A stretch of DNA of 64,000 nt from Neurospora tetrasperma FGSC 2508 (Eukaryota > Ascomycota > Sordariomycetes > Sordariales > Sordariaceae): the NCBI RefSeq assembly GCF_000213175.1, contig NW_009799100.1, forward strand, positions 4,484,556-4,548,555, in the 5' to 3' direction. The notes beneath the pieces are model-generated. The model did not search any database, was not told where the DNA came from, and worked only from the letters and a program-made list of their open reading frames with translations. This document shows, one piece after another, positions 34,901-48,714 of this stretch. Both the position numbers and the translations under genes were made by a program. Numbering within the stretch: position 1 is the first letter of the stretch; each line of letters starts with the position of its first letter.

Positions 34901-37900
34901 CGCATGAACAGGCAAATCAAGGATGTTCTGTATACTCGTTTGCAGGTCGCAATTCAGGCTTGGATACAGGCATTTGAAGATGAGGATGTTGAGCGTCCGA
35001 GCGAGCGCAAGAGGCTTCTGGAAATCGCTTCTCCTGATGCGGCGAAGTCGATTGGTCCGGTTATCAAGAGTCTGGTGCACGAAATTACCATGCGGAATCA
35101 AGTTATTTATCTCGACCCGCCTCTCGAATACGCAAGAGCCAGCTGGTTTGCCCAGTTGCAGGACTGGATTGGGGTTATCTGCAACCTAAAGAAGATCAAG
35201 GCGACCAGGTACACCATGAGCCTTAGCACAGAAGTGGTTGATGAGCCGCGCTTCAATGATCTTCCCGGTGATTGTACTGAGGAGCTTCTCAGGGTGCAGA
35301 CTTCAGTGGAGAAGAAGATTCGCGAGATTGGCGCTTATGTCGACAAGTGGTTGCAGTTCCAGTCGCTCTGGGATCTCCAATCCGAGCATGTCTATGATGT
35401 TCTTGGTGACCAGCTTTCAAGGTGGCTCCAGCTTCTTCAGGAGATTCGCAAGACCAGGCAAACATTCGATACCACTGAGGTTAGCCGCTCGTTTGGCCAC
35501 ATCACCATTGACTATGATCAGGTCCAGACAAAGGTCAATGCCAAGTACGATCAGTGGCAGCAGGATATTCTCATCAAATTTGCCAGCCGCCTCGGAAACC
35601 GCATGCGTGAAGTGTATGCCGAGCTCGAGAAGGCTCGCAAGGACCTCGAGGGCCAGGCAATGACGGCCAACTCCACGGCCGAGGCCGTCCGGTTCATCAC
35701 GATTGTCCAGAGCTGCACTAGACAGGTTAAGCTGTGGGCTCCCGAGATTGAAACCTTTAGGCAGGGTGAATCGACTCTTGTCCGCCAGCGATACCATTTC
35801 CAGAATGACTGGTTGCATGCCGAGCAGGTGGATGGCATGTGGGATATGCTCAATGAACTGCTTGCCCGCAAGAGCAAGATTGTTACCGACCAGTCGGATG
35901 CCCTTCGCGCCAAGATCACTGCCGAGGACAAGGTGGTCAACGACAAGATTGCCGAGATCGCTCACCAGTGGAACGAAGAGAAGCCCGTGTCTGGCACCAT
36001 TGCTCCGGACGTCGCCTCTGCCACCCTCACGCATTTTGAGCAGCGCATTACCAAGTTGCAGGAGGAGTCGGCCATGGTTGCCAAGGCCAAGGAGGCGCTC
36101 GATTTGGCGCCAACTCCTGACACTTCGCTTGGTGTTATCCTCGAAGAAGTTCAAGACTTCAAGTCTGTTTGGGCGTCACTGTCTACCATCTGGAAGAACC
36201 TCAATGAGCTTCGTGAGACGCTTTGGAACAGTGTTCAGCCGAGAAAGATCCGTGCGTCGATCGATAATCTTATCAAAATGACCAAGGAGATGCCGAGCAG
36301 AATGAGACAGTATGCTGCGTTCGAGCATATCCAGAACGTGCTGAGGCAGCTGATGAAGGTTAATTCTATTCTGGGCGAGCTCAAGTCGGAGGCTGTGCGT
36401 GATAGGCATTGGACCAAGATCTACAAGCAAATCAAGCCAGGTAAACGCTACTCTCCTGTCTCAATGACCCTTGGAGACGTCTGGGATCTGAACCTCGTCG
36501 CTACTGAGGTGATTGTCAAGGATATCATTATCCAGGCTCAAGGTGAAATGGCCCTCGAGGAGTTCCTCAAACAGGTCCGCGAGACATGGACGAACTACGG
36601 TCTTGAGCTTGTGCAGTACCAGCAGAAGTGTCGCCTTATCCGTGGCTGGGACGACCTTTTTGCTAAGTGCAGTGAGAACTTGAACTCGCTCCAGGCCATG
36701 AAGCACTCTCCTTATTACAAGGAGTTCGAGGAGGAGGCGTCCTCTTGGGAAGAGAAACTCAACCGCGTGCATGTCTTGTTTGATATCTGGATAGACGTCC
36801 AACGCCAGTGGGTTTATTTGGAAGGCGTATTCCACGGCAACGCGGATATCAAGCATCTGCTGCCCATCGAATCTTCTCGCTTCCAGAACATTAACAGTGA
36901 ATTCTTGGCGGTTATGAAGAAGGTCTACAAGCAGCCCAATGTCTTGGACGTGCTGAACATCCCCAATGTCCAGAAGTCTCTTGAGCGCCTCGCTGAGCTG
37001 CTCAACAAGATCCAAAAGGCGCTCGGCGAGTATCTCGAGAAGGAGCGTGTTTCATTCCCAAGATTTTACTTCGTTGGTGACGAAGATTTGCTGGAGATGA
37101 TTGGTAACAGCAACGACACCATGCGCATTGCCAAGCATTTCAAGAAGATGTTCGCTGGCCTCAACGGTCTTGTCATGGATGATGAGGGAGTCATCTCCGG
37201 CTTTACCAGCAAAGAAGGCGAGACAGTCAGACTCAAGAAGGAGATCAACCTCGTGAAGACCCCCAGGATCAACGACTGGCTCGCGCTGCTGGAGAATGGT
37301 ATGAAGGTTACGCTTGCCGAACTGCTCGCTGAGGCAGTGGACGAGTTTACACCCATTTTCTCGAGCGAAAACGTTGATCGCGACGCCCTGATCAAGTTCA
37401 TGAACACCTACCCCAGTCAGATCGTCGTGCTCGCTACGCAGGTGGTTTGGACCACCGCGGTGGACCAGGCACTCGCCGATGGCGGAAAGGACCTCCAGTT
37501 GCTGTTTGACCGCGAAGTTCAGGTCCTTCGGATGCTTGCTGATACTGTTCTCGGCGATCTTGAAGTCCTGCTTCGGAAGAAGTGCGAGCAGCTTATCACT
37601 GAATGCGTCCACCAGCGCGATGTGATTGAGAAGCTCGTCAAACTTAACGCCAACTCCAACACACACTACATGTGGCTTCTGCAGATGCGCTATGTTTACA
37701 ACCCAGAAGGGGACTTTCTCCAGCGTCTGCACATCAAGATGGCCAATGCCAAGCTTAACTATGGCTTTGAATATCTCGGTGTTCCTGATCGACTTGTTCG
37801 CACGCCGCTTACAGACAGGTGCTTCCTCACTCTCACCCAAGCTCTGTGCCAGCGGTTGGGTGGTTCGCCATATGGTCCTGCTGGAACAGGTAAGACGGAG

Positions 37901-40900
37901 TCCGTCAAGGCGCTCGGTCTACAGCTCGGTCGCTTCACGCTGGTCTTCTGCTGTGATGATACCTTTGACAACCAGGCCATGGGCCGTATCTTCCTCGGTA
38001 TCTGCCAGGTCGGTGCTTGGGGCTGCTTCGATGAGTTCAACCGTCTTGAGGAGAAGATTCTCTCGGCTGTCTCGCAACAGATCCAGGATATCCAGCTCGG
38101 CCTGAAGATGGGCGCCGAAGATGAAAAGGCGCAGATCGAGCTTGACGGCAGACAAATCCACGTCAACGCCAACGCCGGTATTTTCATTACCATGAACCCT
38201 GGTTACGCTGGCCGTTCCAACCTGCCCGATAACTTGAAGAAGCTGTTCAGGAGCGTGGCCATGTCGAAGCCCGACAAGGAGCTCATTGCTGAGGTCATGC
38301 TATACTCCCAGGGCTTCAATCAGGCAAAGCAGTTGAGTAAGCATACTGTGCCGTTCTTCGACCAGTGCTCTCAAAAACTGTCCAAGCAGGCGCATTACGA
38401 CTTCGGTCTCAGAGCCCTCAAGAGCGTGCTGGTTAGTTCCGGTGGCCTGAAGCGCGCCAGACTGCTGGAGACCGGCGAGGCTGAGTCGCTTGGCCCTGAA
38501 GATGTTGTCGAGCCTGAGATTATCGTGCAAAGCATCAGAGAAACAATTGCCCCCAAGTTGATCAAGTCCGATGTGGAGATCATGATGGAGATTGAAAGTG
38601 TTTGCTTCCCTGGTGTGAAGTACGTACCTGCCAGCCTCGAGAAGCTGCAAGAGGCCATCAGGCGTTTGGCGGCAGAAAGGCAGCTGGTGGTCAACGACAT
38701 CTGGATGACCAAGGTCCTGCAGCTTTATCAGATCCAAAAGATTCACCATGGTGTCATGATGGTGGGCAACTCTGGCTCGGGCAAGTCGGCTGCATGGCGG
38801 TTGTTGCTCGACGCCCTACAGCAAACGGAGAACGTCGAGGGCGTCTCTCATGTCATTGACAGCAAGGTCATGTCTAAGGAAGCTCTCTATGGCAACCTGG
38901 ATTCTACCACCAGAGAGTGGACTGATGGTCTGTTCACCAGTATTCTCCGCAAGATCGTTGATAACCTTCGTGGAGAGGACGCCAAGCGCCACTGGATCGT
39001 CTTTGACGGTGATGTCGACCCCGAATGGGTCGAAAACTTGAACAGTGTTCTCGACGACAACAAGCTTCTCACTTTGCCCAACGGTGAGCGTCTTAACCTC
39101 CCACCCAACGTTCGGATCATGTTCGAGGTCGAAAATCTCAAGTATGCCACCCTCGCTACTGTCAGTCGATGCGGTATGGTTTGGTTCAGCGAGGACACCG
39201 TCACACCCGATATGATGGTTTCCAACTACATTGAGACCTTGCGAACCGTCGCCTTCGAAGACCTCGACGAGGATGCGGTCGCTACAGGCCAGAGCTCTGC
39301 TAAGGCACTGGCTGTCCAGAGCCAAGCCGCTGATCTGCTCCAAGAGTTCTTGACGAGAGACAACCTGATCAATGAGGTTCTCAAGGAGGCTGCAAACTAC
39401 GAGCACATCATGGAGTTCACAGTCGCGAGAGTGCTTAGTACCTTGTTCTCGCTCCTGAACAAGGCTGTCAGAGATATCATCGAGTACAACTCCGCTCACG
39501 TTGATTTCCCTATGGATCCAGAACAGGTGGAGGGGTATATTGCCAAAAAGGTGCTCCTTGCTTTGGTCTGGGCACTCACTGGTGATTGCCCTCTCAAGGA
39601 TCGCAAGGCCTTTGGTGACAAGGTCGCAGGATTGGCGAGCTTCGGATCACCGCCACTGGATGGCACGAGCTCGTTGATTGACTTTACCGTCACAATGCCT
39701 CAGGGCGAATGGCAGACTTGGCAGCAGCATGTTCCTACCATCGAGGTTAACACCCACTCGGTAACTCAGACTGATGTCGTCATCCCCACGCTCGATACCA
39801 TCCGTCACGAGGATGTGTTGTACTCATGGCTAGCTGAGCATAAGCCGCTGCTTCTTTGCGGTCCTCCGGGTTCCGGTAAGACGATGACGCTGTTTAGCGC
39901 TCTAAGGAAATTGCCCAACATGGAGGTCGTCGGCCTCAACTTCTCGAGTGCTACTACACCGGACCTACTCATCAAGACTTTCGAGCAGTATTGCGAGTAC
40001 AAGAAAACCTTGAACGGTGTTATGCTTTCGCCTACCCAGATTGGACGCTGGCTTGTCATCTTCTGTGATGAAATCAACTTGCCTGCTCCCGACAAGTACG
40101 GTACTCAGCGTGCCATTTCCTTCCTCCGCCAGCTGGTTGAACACAACGGCTTCTGGAGAACGTCAGACAAGGCATGGGTCACTCTTGATAGAATCCAGTT
40201 TGTCGGTGCTTGCAATCCTCCTACCGATGCTGGTCGTACGCCCATGGGCGCGAGATTCCTCAGACACGCACCTCTCATCATGGTTGATTACCCCGGTGAG
40301 CTGTCGCTCATGCAGATCTATGGCAGCTTCAACGCGGCCGTTCTCAAGGTCATTCCCTCGCTGCGCGGATACGCCGAGGCACTTACCCAGGCCATGGTGC
40401 GCTTCTATCTCGAGTCGCAAGAACGGTTCACACCCAAGATTCAACCGCACTATGTCTACAGTCCTCGTGAATTGACGAGATGGGTGCGTGGTGTGTACGA
40501 AGCCATCAGGCCGCTTGAGACCTTGTCCGTCGAGGGCCTCATCCGTATCTGGGCCCACGAAGCGCTGCGTCTGTTCCAAGACAGATTGGTTGACGAGGAA
40601 GAGCGCAAGTGGACTGATGATGCGGTGCGCAGAATTGCCATGGAGTACTTCCCTACGATCGATGAACACAAGGCGCTTGGCGGACCTATCCTTTTCTCTA
40701 ACTGGCTATCCAAGAATTACGTACCGGTCGATCGCGAGCAGTTGCGCGATTTCGTCAAGGCCAGACTCAAGACTTTCTGCGAGGAAGAGGTTGATGTGCC
40801 CCTCATTCTGTTCAACGATGTCCTGGAGCATGTCTTGCGCATTGATCGTGTGTTCAGGCAGCCTCAAGGCCATTTGATTCTCATTGGTGTCAGTGGCTCG

Positions 40901-43900
40901 GGCAAGACGACGCTGTCAAGATTTGTGGCTTGGATGAACGGTTTGAAGGTGTTCCAGATCAAGGTGCATGGCAAGTATTCGGCGGAGGACTTTGATGAAG
41001 ATCTGAGGGAGGTGTTGAGGAGGTGTGGTTGCAAGGGAGAGAAGATCTGTTTCATTATGGATGAGTCCAACGTGCTGGATTCCGGTTTCCTCGAAAGGAT
41101 GAATACCCTTCTCGCTAACGCGGAGGTGCCGGGCCTGTTCGAGGGTGATGATCTTGCTGCGCTCATGACAGCTTGCAAGGAAGGCGCGCAGCGCCAGGGC
41201 TTGCTGCTTGATTCACAGGAAGAGCTGTACAAGTGGTTCACAGGCCAGATTGTCAAGAATCTTCACGTCGTGTTCACCATGAACCCGCCCGGTGAGGACG
41301 GCCTGTCGTCCAAGGCTGCCACGTCGCCTGCGCTCTTTAACCGTTGCGTGCTCAACTGGTTTGGAGACTGGTCCGATCAAGCACTGTTCCAAGTTGCACA
41401 CGAGCTTACTCATTCTGTGGATTTGGATCGGCCGAACTGGACCGCACCGGATACCATTCCCGTTGCCTACAGGGGTCTCAACTTGCCGCCTTCGCACAGA
41501 GAGGCGGTTGTCAACGCGATGGTTTACATCCATTACTCGCTGCAGCGCTTCAATGCCAAGCTGCTCAAACAGCAGGGCAAGATCACTTTCCTCACTCCCC
41601 GCCACTTCCTCGATTTCGTTGCCCAATACGTCAAGCTATACAACGAAAAGCGGGAAGATCTCGAAGAGCAGCAACGCCATCTCAACGTTGGTTTGGAGAA
41701 GTTGCGTGACACCGTCGACAAGGTCCGTGACCTCAGGGTCACACTCTCGGAGAAGAAGGCTCAGTTGGAGCAGAAGGACGCTGAAGCCAACGAGAAACTG
41801 CAGCGCATGGTGGCTGATCAACGCGAGGCCGAGCAAAGGAAGAACATCTCTCTCGAGATCCAGGCCGCGCTAGAGAAGCAGGAAGCCGAGGTTGCATCCC
41901 GCAAGAAGGTCGTGCTTGAGGATCTCGCCAGGGCAGAGCCAGCTGTCGAGGAGGCCAAGGCTTCCGTAAGCAGCATCAAGAGGCAACATCTCACGGAAGT
42001 CAGGTCTATGCCTACTCCCCCTTCTGGTGTCAAGCTTGCGCTTGAGTCCGTTTGCACGCTCATTGGCCACAAGGCGAACGACTGGAAGACGATCCAGGGT
42101 ATTGTGCGCAGAGATGACTTCATTGCCAGCATTGTCAACTTCAACAATGAGAAGCAAATGACCAAGAGTCTCAGGGTCAAGATGCGCAACGAGTTCTTGG
42201 CCAACCCGGAGTTCACTTTTGAGAAGGTCAATCGCGCGTCCAAGGCCTGCGGTCCCCTCGTGCAGTGGGTGGAGGCGCAGGTTAACTATGCTGAGATCCT
42301 GGACCGTGTTGGTCCCCTCAGGGAAGAAGTCATGTTGCTTGAGGAACAGGCTTTACAGACCAAGGCCGAGGCCAAGGCTGTTGAGCAGACAATCTCCACC
42401 CTTGAAAACAGTATCGCGCGGTACAAGACCGAGTACGCCGCACTCATCAGCGAGACGCAAGCCATCAAGGCGGAGATGTCGAGGGTGCAGTTCAAGGTTG
42501 ATAGGAGTGTCAAGCTTCTTGACAGCTTGTCGAGCGAGAGAACTCGTTGGGAGGAGGGCAGCAGGTCTTTCGAGACACAAATCAGCACGCTTGTCGGCGA
42601 CGTCCTTGTCGCGGCGGCTTTCTTGGCTTACAGCGGTCTGTACGACCAGACCTTCCGCAAGTCGATGATGGAAGACTGGCTCCACCAGCTGCACTTGTCG
42701 GGCGTCCAGTTCAAGCAACACAACCCGATGACCGAGTATCTCTCGACTGCGGATGAGAGGCTCAGCTGGCAGGAGAACACGCTGCCTGTGGACGATTTGT
42801 GCACGGAGAATGCGATTATCCTCAAGAGATTCAACCGGTACCCGCTCATCATCGATCCTTCGGGTCGCGTTACCGAGTTCCTTAACAGGGAGTCTAAGGA
42901 TCGCAAGCTTACCGTCACAAGTTTCCTGGACGATTCGTTCACCAAGGTCCTTGAAAGTTCCCTTCGTTTCGGTAATCCCATTCTCATTCAGGATGCTGAA
43001 CACCTCGATCCTGTGCTCAACCACGTGCTCAACAAGGAATACCAGAAGACCGGTGGCCGTGTCCTTATCCAACTTGGCAAGCAGCAAATCGATTTCTCGC
43101 CTGCATTCAAGCTTTACCTCTCTACCAGAGATCCATCTGCTACGTTCGCGCCGGATATTTGCAGTAGGACGACCTTTGTCAACTTCACGGTCACGCAGAG
43201 CAGTTTGCAGACGCAGTCACTCAACGAGGTTCTCAAGTCTGAGAGACCTGACGTAGATGAGAGGCGGTCCAACCTTATCAAGCTGCAGGGCGAGTTCAAG
43301 GTCCATCTCCGCCAACTTGAGAAGAAGCTGCTCCAGGCGCTCAACGAGTCGCGTGGCAACATTCTTGATGACGACCATGTTATCGAGACACTCGAGACCC
43401 TCAAGACGGAGGCGGCCGAGATTTCAGCCAAGATGAGCAACACCGAGGGCGTCATGGCCGAAGTGGAGCAGATCACACTGCAGTACAACATCATTGCCAG
43501 GTCTTGCAGTGCTGTCTTCGCCGTACTCGAACAGCTGCACTATCTCAACCACTTCTACCGGTTCTCGCTGCAGTACTTCCTCGATATCTTCCATTCTGTG
43601 CTCCGCGGAAATCCCCATCTGGCAAACGAAACAAACCACAATGTTAGACGGGATATCATTGTCAAGGATCTCTTTGTGGCCACCTTCAAGCGCACCGCGC
43701 TGGGTCTCTTGCAGAAGGACCGCATCACTCTTGCTATGCTTCTTGCCCAAGCTTCGCCCTACAAGATGGACAAGGGTCTGTTGGATATCATTCTTGATGA
43801 GCGTATCGAGGGTAAGGATGTCTCGATTGATCAGAACACCCGCGAAGAAGCATTTGCGCGGGCGAAGAAGACTCCTGCTCTCAAGGACAAGATCGACGCA

Positions 43901-45227
43901 GTTCCAGAAGCGGATTGGGAGAAGTTCTTCACCGAGGAGTTGGCCGAGGACTTTGTTCCCAAGATCTGGAACGACGAAACTGAGCCTAACGACCGCGCGC
44001 TTATGTCGCTGCTGCTTGTCAAGCTCTTCCGCCTCGATCGTTTCGTCCCTGCGGCGGAGCGCTTCGTCACTCTTGTCTTTGGCTCAGACCTGTTTGACAT
44101 TGTCGAGGACCTCAAGCAAACCGTTGATCAAGTGTCGGCCATCCGGCCTATCGCCCTGGTTTCCTCCCCCGGCTTCGATGCCTCTTACAAGGTCGACGGT
44201 CTCGTTGAGCGCATGCGCGTCCGCTGCACAAACATCGCCATGGGTTCGGCCGAAGCTGAAGGCAGTGCCGACAAGGCCATCGCCAACGCCGCTCAGACCG
44301 GATCATGGGTTCTCATCAAGAACGTTCATCTCGCTCCCGGCTGGCTTCAGGGCGTGGAGAAGAAGATGGAGACGCTCAACCCCAACCCCGAGTTCAGACT
44401 GTTCTTGTCGATGGAGTCGAGCCCCAAGATCCCTGTCAACTTGCTGCGTGCCTCAAGAGTGCTCATGTACGAGCAGCCTGCGGGTGTCAGGGCGAACATG
44501 AAGGATTCCATGTCGAGCATCTCAACCAGGTCGCTCAAGAGCCCCGTCGAGAGGACAAGGTTGTATCTGCTGCTGTCGTTCTTGCACGCCGTTGTTCAAG
44601 AAAGGTTGCGGTATGCGCCTAACCTGGGCTGGAAGGGTTTCTGGGAGTTCAATGATGCTGACGTAAGTTCTTCTTCAACTATATCCCTCTTACTTACCTT
44701 CAATGATTGATTGATGGCACTAACCAAACCAAACACAGTACGAATGCTCCGCGCACGTCATCGATACCTGGATCGACACGGCCGCCCACGGCCGCACCAA
44801 CATCGCTCCTTCCAACATCCCCTGGGAGATGATCCGTTACCTTATCGTCGAGACCTACGGCGGCAAGATTGACGACGAGAACGACTTCAAGATGCTCAAC
44901 CAGCTCGTCCACACCTTTTTGACGCCGTCCGCCTTCGATATCGGCCACAAGCTTGTCGAAGTCAGCCATGATGCGGAGGATGAACAGAAGGATGCGGCGA
45001 CCGGAGGTGACCTTGTGGTGCCCAGTGGCACATCGCTGCAGGAGTTTATGAGCTGGATCCAGAAGCTACCGGAGCGCGAGCCACCTACATACTTGGGCTT
45101 GCCAGCGAATGCGGAGAAGTTATTGTTGGTGGGACTGGGTAAGAGTTTGATTGGGAACTTGAAGAAGGTGACGGATTTGTTGGATGAGGGAGAGGCGATT
45201 ATGGCAGAGGCTTCTGAGGCTGCCTGA
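31982..45227 (+). CDS. ro-1: Cytoplasmic dynein 1 heavy chain
   Basis: The minus-end-directed microtubule motor needed for nuclear distribution and retrograde vesicle transport in hyphae. Exons 31982-32291, 32358-44662, 44739-45227. The first intron (32292-32357) is 66 nt, in frame and stop-free, so it can be mistaken for coding. Its GTACGT donor, CTAAC branch site and TAG acceptor, and the better family fit without it, support splicing. The product is then 4367 aa, the length I recall for N. crassa RO-1. The tail region occupies about residues 1-1350, followed by linker and AAA ring. P-loops: AAA1 GPAGTGKT at about 1943, AAA2 GNSGSGKS at about 2240, AAA3 GPPGSGKT at about 2605, AAA4 GVSGSGKT at about 2947. 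Walker B motifs CFDEFNRL (AAA1), FCDEINLP (AAA3) and IMDESNV (AAA4) are intact. The coiled-coil stalk with the microtubule-binding domain spans about 3196-3510, followed by AAA5, AAA6 and the C-terminal domain. Confidence 0.97.
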
Positions 45228-47656
45228 GCTACTTGAGGGGTTTGGGTGTTGAAGAGACAAAGGCTGGTGAGAGGATGATAATGGATTACTAGAGGATGTG
45301 GATAGGGGGCTGTTGATGGTGGTGAGATGGGATTCTTACATATTGTGTCAGGCGTCAGGGCGCTTCGTCTTGTTATTTATTTGTAGAACTTGTGCTCATG
45401 TTTAGAAGAAGCGATTAGATAAAATGCTGTTTTTTTTCTCTCAATGATGTGTTGTCTACTAAACAGTGACATGTCATGATGACAGTGAAGTTGCGGTACT
45501 TGAAGGTGATTACGTACTAGTACAGTGATGCTCACAAAAATACTGCCACCCCTTGCCCCATTGGATATGTGGGGGAGGGTGGCAGTATGTTTTGGCAATA
45601 AGTTTACGAAGGCTGACCATTAACCATAAGCAAATCAGAGGTCGGTGATCTGAGACACCCAAGAGATCAATCAATGTAATGATGGCACATGATTCCCTGT
45701 AACATCATGTTAATGGGGACGGGAGGACATTCAACTCCTTCCGTCCGTCGATGCTCTTGAGCCTCTCAACCTTTGAATCTCCGTTTCGAGAATCCGCGAC
45801 CATGATATTGGGCAGGAACAGGACTCGCGTTCGGCAGCACAGGGTTTGGGCTTTCACAATGGCAGTGATTATGATTGCTTTCAGGGTCCAATTGGTTAAT
45901 AGGTGTGTCGTTTGATCACAGTTTAAGTCAACCGGGGAAAGACTCCATCCACTGAACCTACCTATGACATTGGATGTCTGTCTGGACTCGCTCAGTCGGA
46001 ATGTCAGTCAGATATAAAGATAGCAACTGGAGCAGTGATTGGTTATAGCCCAGGTCGATCGAAGATACTATTACACCCAATAAGGCTGAGTGGATGTTCG
46101 TGATTGAGCTCAAGATGACACTGGCAGCACAGCATGATGCCGCTTGAGGTGGTTGCCCGGCATAACTCTCGTATCAAAACATCGGGATCTTGTACATATG
46201 CGGGCATCGATGGGAAAGTAAACAAAATAAACAACCTAAACAGAGGCGGTGTCCCGTCCATCTCAGTGGTATGCCGTCCGTACTTACCTAGCGGCTTTCC
46301 ATCCACGGCACTGCCCATCCTTTTATTAAGGCAAAGATGCTCAACATTTGTGTGGACGAATGCCGAAGGAAAGCGCCCTTCTTCATGAGTCTCGAGTGCC
46401 GTTGTAACTTCCTTTTGTGGGATGAACAGGCAGATGGACTGATACTGATCGCTATAGGCTGGCTTGGAGGCGACGAACAGGGCAAGTACGATGACGACAT
46501 TACCCAGCCGTTTTGCCCAATCAGAAGCATGGAAAGACCTCATCTGCCCTTTCAGCCCCACCTCTCTTCCCACTCTGTGCATTCCTCAAGGTTCTCAAGT
46601 TCGAGACTCGTACACTAGAAATCCGACCTCTTCAGTTTCCCGTCCGTTATACGGTAGTCCCTCGCTGATAGTATTTCTCCAACTTGACTCTTCTTAGTCA
46701 TGATAACCATTGCACCGGTGAACGGATTCGCATTGTGCAAATCAAAAGGTCTGCCGGTCGCGAATGCGTGAAACGGTCCGCAAATCATCAGCAGATAGAT
46801 CGATGGCTTGCGCAAGTCTAACAAGCTACCGCCCGGCTTCAGCTCCAGGACCTTGTCCGAGTCCAGGGTCATGTGGTGAAACCGCCGGGGAAGATGAACC
46901 TGATAATGGTTACTTCTGCCTGGGATTACAACCACAGCCGAGCTTTCCATTGAAAGAGCTGCTTGTTTCTGGCCTGGTGTGGGTGGCACGGATCGGATGA
47001 ACAAACAAAAAGGCCAAGACAGTGACGCACTTACGCGGCTATGTAGAGAAGTAGAGAGGTAGTAGGTATCTCTTGTTTTACGTTCTCTTTGGCTCATCTT
47101 GATGGCTGTCCTGGATATCAATGGAATTCCCCTTCGCAAGAAGTGGCCTCATTCCCACGCGGGGTAGCAGCCAAAAGTCACCTACTTTGGGTGAAACGTC
47201 CTGTATAAAGGAAAGAGTATACGTAGAGGTAGTAGTGAGAGCAAGGAAGGTTGAAGGGAAACGTACGAGACCGGCTTCCTTCCTTTTGCCCCCCGTTCGG
47301 TATTGCATGGAAGAGTTACCTACTCTTGCTGGATGGGAATTCCTCGTGTAGCTCAACTTCCCGTGGTGCTTGTCCACTTACATCCGTCCATTGCCTCCTC
47401 CATTGCTTCCCCGCAAACCGAAACACTCTCCACACCCTCTTCCCGTTTTCCATCCCAATCTGGTCTTGTCTACCTGTTTTTGTTTTTCCTCAGCCCTTAC
47501 ATAACACCCCACATCCGCCCGCAGGACTACTTTGTCACCTCTCTTCTTCCTCGTATTCCCCCCCTCTGTCGGAATCTTTTCCAAATACACAACACCATCA
47601 ACCACAGGTCTGCCCACTTGAGCTCACATAGGTCCATCTTCCCTTTGCTGCTCAAC
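45228..47656. other. intergenic between ro-1 and the membrane-protein gene
   Basis: The first few hundred bases are the ro-1 3' flank and include a strong hairpin at 45540-45588. Two minus-strand frames of 179 and 174 codons (46043-46582, 46615-47139) have no recognisable domain and I do not call them. The right end (47360-47656) is C-rich leader sequence for the gene starting at 47657. Confidence 0.45.
45540..45588. repeat. inverted repeat: 12-bp perfect stem with nested 5-bp stem
   Basis: ATACTGCCACCC (45540-45551) is exactly complementary to GGGTGGCAGTAT (45577-45588). Inside the 25-nt loop, CCCCA (45556-45560) pairs with TGGGG (45570-45574). It lies 313 bases after the ro-1 stop codon, so it may be in the 3' UTR or just beyond it. 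It could be an RNA hairpin, a cruciform or the relic of a very small inverted-repeat element. I see no flanking target duplication. Confidence 0.85.
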
Positions 47657-48714
47657 ATGGCGAACTTCAGCGATCGTAGGTGGATATCTATACGCTCATC
47701 AGTCTTGTCGTACACAGCGCTAACTAGTGTCTCAACAGTCAACCCCTTCGCGAAGCGGGAATCGCATAGTTCGACATCCATCACCACCTACAAGGTCCTG
47801 ACTTTGCTTTCTTGGGTCCTGTCCGTGATCACGACCGTTTACTACGATTTCGAATCGCCTCACGATGGACACCTCATTCGGCGGACGATTTGGGGTCAGA
47901 ACTATGCCCATCCTTCGGGCTTCACGCAGAATGCCACCATTACCTCTATTTACTGGTGAGTACTAAATACCATGCACAAATCCACCAGCCGCGGCCGTAT
48001 ATCGATGCTGACACTTGGACAGGCTTGTCTTGTTCATTCTCCAGCTAGTCTACATCGGCCACCTCTTCTCCAACGATTCCGCCCAGGTCAACGCTGCCGC
48101 CTCTGTTGGTAGCCACTTCATCTTCAACAACCTGCTTCACTTTGGGTGGGTGATGCTCTTCGTTCGCTCGCACTTCATCTGGTCCGAGATCTTGTTGATC
48201 ATCAACTTCATCAACCTCACGTCGCTGTACTTCCGCCATAATGCGTACCCCAAGGGCATCCATATGCCCGCTGTTTCTGGTCCCCTCGCCTGGACCTTCG
48301 TTGCTCTGTACTGGAACGGTGCCATTATGGTCCCTGCCCAGCATAGCTTTGTTGCTCGTATCTTTGCCAACGTCTTCATCTGGTCGATCTTGGTCTATGG
48401 AATGTTCTTCATTGTCATTTACAAGGTAAGCTTTCCACAGCTCGTTTGTTACATTACAGACACTGTTTACTAACGGCTCGCAGGACTACACCATGGGCTT
48501 CAACTTGAGCGTCCTCAGTGCTTCCTTGGGAGTTGCCCAGTTCTTTGACCGCGTCATTGCATTCCAGTGGATCTTTGCCTTCACCATCATGGCAGTGCTG
48601 TTTGTCTTCACTGTGGTCGTCGCCGTACCTGCTTGGACCGGTAAGGAGGTCAGCTGGGGCACACGCCAGACTCAGCCCGATGCCGAGCGTGCTCCTCTTC
48701 TCGGCGAAAACTAA
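47657..48714 (+). CDS. Multi-pass membrane protein of unknown function (possibly DUF1774 family)
   Basis: Exons 47657-47675, 47739-47955, 48023-48425, 48484-48714 (870 nt, 289 aa), all GT-AG. After a short N-terminal cytosolic stretch come several hydrophobic segments: VLTLLSWVLSVITTVYY, LVLFILQLVYIGHLF, a FNNLLHFGWVMLFV region, ILLIINFINLTSLYF, GPLAWTFVALYWNGAIMV, IFANVFIWSILVYGMFFIVI, and two near the C-terminus ending in FAFTIMAVLFVFTVVVAVPAW. The tail ends in an acidic di-leucine-like ERAPLLGEN, a possible sorting signal. No catalytic motif is visible. I believe the profile fits the fungal DUF1774 family, but that is from memory and not certain. The first coding exon is only 19 nt; the ATG at 47657 is followed by a proper donor and the phase is kept. 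Confidence 0.85.

Noticed and set aside
37052-37840. Long antisense frames within the dynein gene (also 33320-34039 minus and 43494-44501 plus, other phase)
   Set aside because: Shadows of the strongly codon-biased ro-1 coding sequence; they lack their own motifs.
46043-47139. Two adjacent minus-strand frames of 179 and 174 codons
   Set aside because: Neither shows a recognisable motif, neither can be joined to the other by convincing splice sites, and both overlap equally long plus-strand frames. They look like chance frames in intergenic DNA.
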